Part shown: positions 55,108 to 64,000 of the stretch, piece by piece
How positions within the stretch are numbered: position 1 is the first letter of the stretch
Layout of the letters: every line of letters starts with the position of its first letter
From: Geobacter sp. AOG1
Lineage (GTDB): Bacteria; Desulfobacterota; Desulfuromonadia; Geobacterales; Geobacteraceae
Assembly: GCF_019972315.1 (NCBI RefSeq)
Contig: NZ_BLIZ01000001.1
Span: forward strand, 3,409,922-3,473,921
Length of the DNA stretch: 64,000 bases
Direction of reading: 5' to 3'
The notes under the pieces: generated by a model
Told to the model about the DNA's origin: nothing
Databases searched by the model: none
The model's input: the letters and a program-made list of their open reading frames with translations, nothing else
Program-made: the position numbers and the translations under genes

Positions 55108-55134
55108 GTCCGATTCCCTCCTTCGCGGAAATGT

Positions 55135-57210
55135 TTAACCTTTTACCTTTGCAATTATCTCTTCGGATACCGATTTCGGTACATGCTCATAGTGATCAAA
55201 CGTCATAGTGTATGTGGCACGCCCCTGTGTTGCGGAGCGCACATCCGTCGCATAGCCGAACATCTGAGCAAGCGGAACCATTGCACTCACCACCTGGGCT
55301 CCTGCACGCCCCTCCATCCCCATGATTCTGCCGCGCCGGGAATTGAGGTCACCTATTACATCGCCCATGTATTCTTCGGGGACAACGACTTCCACCGACA
55401 TGATAGGTTCGAGGATAACTGCTCCCGCTTTCTGACAACCTTCCTTGAATCCCATGGACCCTGCGATCTTGAACGCCATCTCCGACGAGTCAACTTCGTG
55501 ATAGGAACCGTCAATCAAGGTCACCTTGAAATCAACTACCGGGTAGCCGGCTAATACACCGGTGTCCATGGCCTCCTGAATTCCCTTATCGACTGCAGGT
55601 ATATATTCGCGGGGGACTACGCCACCCTTGATACCATCAACAAACTCATAGCCTTTGCCCGGCTCCTGCGGTTCAAGCTCAAGCCAGACGTGACCGTACT
55701 GACCACGACCACCGGATTGCCGGACAAACTTGCCTTCCACTTTGACTTTCTTGGTGACAGTCTCGCGGTATGCAACCTGCGGTTTGCCAACATTCGCCTC
55801 AACCTTGAACTCACGCATCAGACGATCGACAATGATCTCAAGGTGAAGTTCACCCATGCCGGAAATAATAGTCTGACCAGTCTCTTCGTCCGTCTTGACA
55901 CGGAAAGAGGGGTCTTCACTGGCTAGCTTAGCAAGGCTTGTCCCCAGCCTTTCCTGGTCAGCCTTGGTTTTCGGCTCTATGGCTATGGAGATAACCGGCT
56001 CGGGGAACTCAATGGACTCAAGAATAACCGCATTATCTTCGGGACAAAGGGTATCACCTGTAGTCGTATACTTCAGACCTACAGCTGCAGCGATGTCCCC
56101 AGCGTAGACCTCTTTGATTTCTTCGCGCTTATTGGCATGCATCTTAAGCAGACGGCCGATACGCTCCTTCTTGTCCTTGGTGGAGTTGAAGACATATGAA
56201 CCTGAATTGAGGATGCCTGAGTATACGCGGAAAAAACAGAGTTGCCCGACAAACGGGTCAGTCATGATCTTGAAAGCCAGGGCAGAGAAAGGCTCGCTGT
56301 CGGACGCCTTGCGCTCGATCTCGTTACCTTTTTCGTCGAGTCCCTTGATAGCAGGGATATCCACCGGCGCAGGGAGATACTCGATAACCGAGTCCAGAAG
56401 CGGCTGCACACCTTTATTTTTGAAAGAGGAACCGCAAATAACCGGACAGATGGCAATATCAATGGTTGACTTACGAATTGCAGCCTTAATCTCAGCTGTT
56501 GTCAACTCCTCGCCGCCCAGATATTTCTCCATAAGTGCTTCGTCGTGCGAAGAAATCTCTTCAATCAGCTTTTCACGATACTCGGCGGCCACTTCCTGCA
56601 TGTCGGCCGGGATAGGCTCCTCGTGGTACTTAGCCCCCAAAGCCTCCTCATCCCAAATAATTGCCTTCATCTCCACGAGATCGACAATACCCTTGAACGT
56701 ATCTTCAGAACCAACCGGCAATTGAATCGGCACAGGATTGGCCCTAAGGCGATCCTTTATCATGGAGACGCCGCGGAAAAAATCAGCACCAACACGATCC
56801 ATTTTATTAATAAAAGCTATACGGGGAACCTTGTACTTGTCCGCCTGACGCCAAACTGTTTCAGATTGGGGTTCCACACCGCCCACCGAACAAAAAACAG
56901 CAACTGCGCCATCGAGAACACGGAGAGAGCGCTCCACCTCTATAGTAAAATCAACATGGCCAGGTGTATCTATAATATTGATGCGATGCTCGTTCCAGTG
57001 ACATGTGGTAGCAGCTGAGGTAATGGTAATACCGCGCTCCTGCTCCTGCTCCATCCAATCCATGGTTGCGGTGCCTTCATGCACTTCACCAATCTTATGG
57101 GAAACACCGGTGTAATAGAGAATCCGCTCGGTAGTCGTAGTCTTACCGGCGTCAATATGCGCCATGATTCCAATGTTACGTGTTTTTTCCAACGATACTT
57201 GACGAGCCAC
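55135..57210 (-). CDS. fusA: Elongation factor G
   Basis: 691 residues. G1 [20 protein letters not shown]3 [21 protein letters not shown]4 [10 protein letters not shown]. Domain [22 protein letters not shown] and the C-terminal [20 protein letters not shown] are typical. GTPase for ribosome translocation. It lies between rpsG and tuf, classic str order. Confidence 0.99.
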   Translation of the reverse strand: MARQVSLEKTRNIGIMAHIDAGKTTTTERILYYTGVSHKIGEVHEGTATMDWMEQEQERGITITSAATTCHWNEHRINIIDTPGHVDFTIEVERSLRVLDGAVAVFCSVGGVEPQSETVWRQADKYKVPRIAFINKMDRVGADFFRGVSMIKDRLRANPVPIQLPVGSEDTFKGIVDLVEMKAIIWDEEALGAKYHEEPIPADMQEVAAEYREKLIEEISSHDEALMEKYLGGEELTTAEIKAAIRKSTIDIAICPVICGSSFKNKGVQPLLDSVIEYLPAPVDIPAIKGLDEKGNEIERKASDSEPFSALAFKIMTDPFVGQLCFFRVYSGILNSGSYVFNSTKDKKERIGRLLKMHANKREEIKEVYAGDIAAAVGLKYTTTGDTLCPEDNAVILESIEFPEPVISIAIEPKTKADQERLGTSLAKLASEDPSFRVKTDEETGQTIISGMGELHLEIIVDRLMREFKVEANVGKPQVAYRETVTKKVKVEGKFVRQSGGRGQYGHVWLELEPQEPGKGYEFVDGIKGGVVPREYIPAVDKGIQEAMDTGVLAGYPVVDFKVTLIDGSYHEVDSSEMAFKIAGSMGFKEGCQKAGAVILEPIMSVEVVVPEEYMGDVIGDLNSRRGRIMGMEGRAGAQVVSAMVPLAQMFGYATDVRSATQGRATYTMTFDHYEHVPKSVSEEIIAKVKG

Positions 57211-57243
57211 AAAAATCTCCTTCAGCTATATCTGCTATATAAA

Positions 57244-57714
57244 CTACCAGCGGTAGTGAGCGAATGCACGGTTGGCTTCTGCCATCCGATGAACATCTTC
57301 GCGTTTCTTCACAGCGGCACCACGGTTATTGAAGGCATCAAGTATTTCACCCGCAAGTTTGTCCGTCATGGTTTTTTCCGACCTGTCGTTGGCGTATTTT
57401 ATCAGCCACCGCATGGCCAAAGAAGTTCGACGTTCAGCACGGACCTCGATCGGTACCTGGTAGGTGGAACCACCAACCCGGCGGGATTTAACTTCGAGCA
57501 TCGGCTTGATGTTGTCAAGCGACTTCTTCAACACCTTGACAGCCTCATCCCCGGCTCGCTGAGACACCAATTCAAGAGCACTGTAGAGCGCACGCTCTGC
57601 GGTACTCTTCTTGCCATCAAGCATCAATATATTAATCAACTTCGCCACAACCCGATCATTATACTTGGGGTCCGGCAGAATCACCCGCTTTGCTACTTCT
57701 CTTCTCCTCGGCAT
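57244..57714 (-). CDS. rpsG: Ribosomal protein S7
   Basis: 156 residues. [40 protein letters not shown] and [20 protein letters not shown] are diagnostic. Nucleates the 30S head. In E. coli it represses the str operon. Confidence 0.99.
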   Translation of the reverse strand: MPRRREVAKRVILPDPKYNDRVVAKLINILMLDGKKSTAERALYSALELVSQRAGDEAVKVLKKSLDNIKPMLEVKSRRVGGSTYQVPIEVRAERRTSLAMRWLIKYANDRSEKTMTDKLAGEILDAFNNRGAAVKKREDVHRMAEANRAFAHYRW

Positions 57715-57737
57715 AACAACCTCTCAGTGTAAACTGT

Positions 57738-58109
57738 TTACTTGGGCCGCTTGGCGCCATACTTGGAACGACTTTTCTTACGGTCTTTAACCCCGACCGA
57801 ATCGAGAGTCCCGCGAACAATATGATACCGGACACCCGGCAAGTCTTTGACCCTGCCTCCACGAATCAGCACAACAGAGTGCTCCTGGAGGTTATGACCA
57901 ACACCCGGGATATACGAGGTAACCTCGATCCCGTTGGTAAGACGCACCCTCGCCACCTTGCGGAGCGCGGAGTTCGGCTTTTTCGGAGTAGTGGTATACA
58001 CCCTAGTACAGACACCACGCTTTTGCGGACAGCTTTTCAAGGCAGGAGCAGTCGACTTATCCTTCTTGCTCTCCCTGCCGATACGGATCAACTGATTAAT
58101 AGTTGGCAT
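57738..58109 (-). CDS. rpsL: Ribosomal protein S12
   Basis: 123 residues from ATG 58109. [60 protein letters not shown]. Lys43 in TPKKPNS and the Lys of RVKDLPG are the streptomycin-sensitive residues. First gene of the 20-kb ribosomal operon, 50 bases after its predicted transcription start. Confidence 0.99.
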   Translation of the reverse strand: MPTINQLIRIGRESKKDKSTAPALKSCPQKRGVCTRVYTTTPKKPNSALRKVARVRLTNGIEVTSYIPGVGHNLQEHSVVLIRGGRVKDLPGVRYHIVRGTLDSVGVKDRKKSRSKYGAKRPK

Positions 58110-58165
58110 AATACACATTCTCCCACATGCTTGTGCGCAGGGGCATTCTCCCTGCGGAAGCGACA

Positions 58166-58194
58166 AAAGTATCAAGGTACGACACGCTTGTCAA
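58166..58194 (-). promoter_or_regulatory. Strong sigma70 promoter of the rpsL-to-rplQ operon
   Basis: On the - strand, TTGACA (58194-58189), exactly 17 bases, TACTTT (58171-58166). It is preceded by two A-tracts that could act as an UP element. The leader has a hairpin CGCAGGG/CCCTGCG. Confidence 0.8.
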
Positions 58195-58210
58195 GCTTTT
58201 TTTGATTTTT

Positions 58211-58234
58211 TTACAGGGGAGGTGTCCCTCCCCT
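58211..58234. repeat. Hairpin between rpoC and rpsL
   Basis: ACAGGGGAGG, loop of four, CCTCCCCTGT: a perfect 10-bp stem. On the - strand it is followed by A-runs, not T-runs, so it is not a classical terminator. It may be an RNA-processing or stabilising structure at the 3' end of rpoC. Confidence 0.6.
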
Positions 58235-58242
58235 GTAAAATA

Positions 58243-62391
<4,149 letters not shown>

Positions 62392-62498
62392 AATATAATC
62401 CTCCTTCTGTGTAGGAGTGTTGTCTGGGTTAAAGTGAGTAACAGCTATTGTCGGTGGTCGTCGCAGTGCGCCTTCCCAACCTCCCGGAACACCCCTGC

Positions 62499-64000
62499 CT
62501 AGTCTTCATCACCTTCCAGCAACTCGACGTCGAGGCCGAGGGACTGGAGTTCCTTGATGAGGACGTTGAACGACTCGGGCAAGCCCGGTTCGAGGGTATG
62601 TTTCCCCTTGACGATCGCCTCGTACATCCGGGTCCTTCCGGCCACGTCATCGGACTTGACCGTCAGGAATTCCTGCAGGGCATAGGCAGCGCCATAGGCC
62701 TCCATGGCCCAGACCTCCATCTCCCCGAGACGCTGGCCACCGAACTGTGCCTTACCTCCCAGCGGCTGCTGGGTGACCAGGCTGTAGGGACCGATAGAGC
62801 GGGCATGAATCTTGTCGTCGACAAGGTGATGCAGCTTCAGGACGTACATGACGCCGACCGTGACCTTGTGCTTGAACGGTACTCCGGTCTTGCCGTCATA
62901 GAGGGTAACTTGGGCGCCGGCATCGAATCCGGCCTTGGCCAGCATACCAACGATCCCACTCTCCGAAGCTCCCTCGAAGACCGGCGACGCCATCGGCACC
63001 CCGCGTTTCAGACGCTTGGCAACCTTGACCAACTCGTCATCCCCGAGGCCGTCGAGGAACTTGTTCATTTCCTTATCGCCGTAGACTTCCTTGAGATACT
63101 TCTTGATCCCCGCCGAAGGCGACGATTTTTCAAGCATCTCCTCGATCTGCCAGCCAATGCCCTTGGCTGCCCACCCAAGGTGGGTTTCCAGTATCTGCCC
63201 CACGTTCATACGGGACGGAACACCGAGGGGGTTCAGGACTATCTCTACCGGACGACCGTCCTCCATGTACGGCATGTCTTCTTCCGGCAGAATGCGGGAG
63301 ACAACACCCTTGTTGCCGTGACGGCCCGCCATCTTGTCACCCACCTGCAGCTTGCGCTTGATGGCGATGTAGACCTTGACCATCTTGATGACGCCCGGGG
63401 GGAGATCGTCGCCTCGCTTAAGTTTCTGCACCTTATCGTCAAAGACGTACTTGATGATGTCGATCTGCTGGTTGAGGGTGATCAGGATCTGGGCAACCTT
63501 CTCCTCGACCCCTTCCTCCTCGGCCACGGACAGTTCGTCCCAGCGATCCATGGGGATGGAGGCGAGAGCCTCCTCACTGATTTTTTTGCCTTTGACGATG
63601 ACGACCTTGCCGCCTTTACCTTCTACCTTGACGCCAGCGGTCTTCCCCACCAGGAGCTTCTTCAGTTTGCCAATGGCCGAATCCCTGATGATACGGATCT
63701 CGTCCTGTTCGTCCTTGCGGAGTTTTTCCTCTTCGGCCTTCTCAATCAGTTCGGTACGGGAATCCTTGTCCGAACCCTTACGTGAAAATATCTTTGCCCC
63801 GATAACCGTCCCCTCAACACCGGGGGGAACGCGCAGAGAAGTGTCACGCACATCGCCAGCCTTTTCTCCGAAGATGGCGCGCAGCAGTTTCTCTTCCGGG
63901 GAAAGCTGGGTTTCACCCTTGGGGGTGATCTTCCCGACCAGGATATCACCCGGCTTCACCTCCGCGCCGATGCGAATGATCCCGGACTCGTCCAGGTCCT
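62499..64000 (-). CDS. rpoB: RNA polymerase beta subunit, C-terminal part (5' end outside window)
   Basis: About 500 C-terminal residues, open to the right window edge, entering as [20 protein letters not shown]. Landmarks: [34 protein letters not shown]-like [59 protein letters not shown]. The rifampicin region lies outside the window. It is upstream of rpoC in the usual order. Confidence 0.99.
   Translation of the reverse strand, partial: DLDESGIIRIGAEVKPGDILVGKITPKGETQLSPEEKLLRAIFGEKAGDVRDTSLRVPPGVEGTVIGAKIFSRKGSDKDSRTELIEKAEEEKLRKDEQDEIRIIRDSAIGKLKKLLVGKTAGVKVEGKGGKVVIVKGKKISEEALASIPMDRWDELSVAEEEGVEEKVAQILITLNQQIDIIKYVFDDKVQKLKRGDDLPPGVIKMVKVYIAIKRKLQVGDKMAGRHGNKGVVSRILPEEDMPYMEDGRPVEIVLNPLGVPSRMNVGQILETHLGWAAKGIGWQIEEMLEKSSPSAGIKKYLKEVYGDKEMNKFLDGLGDDELVKVAKRLKRGVPMASPVFEGASESGIVGMLAKAGFDAGAQVTLYDGKTGVPFKHKVTVGVMYVLKLHHLVDDKIHARSIGPYSLVTQQPLGGKAQFGGQRLGEMEVWAMEAYGAAYALQEFLTVKSDDVAGRTRMYEAIVKGKHTLEPGLPESFNVLIKELQSLGLDVELLEGDED

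Noticed and set aside
53908-55554. A 548-codon open frame on the + strand
   Set aside because: It is antisense to tuf and the end of fusA and has no domain features.
58211-58234. Rho-independent terminator after rpoC
   Set aside because: The stem is strong but no T-run follows on the - strand, and the + strand has no gene here to terminate.
62448-63785. A 445-codon open frame on the + strand
   Set aside because: Antisense shadow of rpoB; the rpoB frame is unmistakable.

Overview
The window looks like a chromosomal segment of a Geobacteraceae bacterium (Desulfuromonadia). Three things point there: a Tat-exported Hyb-type [NiFe] uptake hydrogenase operon in the order S-A-B-L-P with tatA nearby; a pta/ackA/small-ferredoxin neighbourhood; and the sigma54-dependent two-component regulators. 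Species cannot be named from sequence reading alone. Nothing seen suggests a prophage, CRISPR array, rRNA operon or full insertion sequence. There is one tRNA and one MITE-like element.

Region 1 (1-7811, + strand) is an accessory cluster of envelope-type hydrolases. It holds the tail of a papain-like C1 peptidase, a polytopic alpha/beta hydrolase, a lipoprotein of the phospholipase D superfamily, two small exported or membrane proteins, a second alpha/beta hydrolase that is a lipoprotein, and a peptidoglycan-binding M15 peptidase. This is the least explained part of the window and the best candidate for an undescribed system. Region 2 (7915-14498) is a mixed set: a GH13 amylase, a convergent thioredoxin-domain YyaL/DUF255 protein, an exported DUF3047 protein, a YtxH protein, a small hypothetical, a TPR protein and TatA.

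Region 3 (14586-23867) is the hydrogenase regulon. hybS-A-B-L and the maturation protease run on the - strand from a near-perfect sigma54 promoter. A divergent NtrC-type response regulator and its sensor kinase run on the + strand. MoeA follows. Region 4 (25211-29592) is acetate/acetyl-CoA metabolism: pta (+) and ackA (-) converge around a PhnA-like gene and a LysE exporter, followed by a 55-residue 2[4Fe-4S] ferredoxin with a TTG start. Region 5 (29863-34121) holds a large acidic zinc-ribbon membrane protein, hypoxanthine phosphoribosyltransferase, a DUF1573 protein, a metallo-beta-lactamase-fold protein with degenerate metal motifs, and tRNA-Arg(CCG).

Region 6 (34199-38807) is a second, cytoplasmic hydrogenase of the group 3b/sulfhydrogenase type, hydB-G-D-A, followed by sfsA. 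Region 7 (38856-64000, - strand) is the transcription/translation core: rpoB (partial), rpoC, then from a strong promoter rpsL-rpsG-fusA-tuf-S10-spc-alpha (rpsJ to rplQ), including secY, adk, map, rpmJ and rpoA. It ends at a bidirectional terminator shared with sfsA. Many features are recognised from family motifs read by eye. No database search was possible, and promoter calls are consensus matches only.
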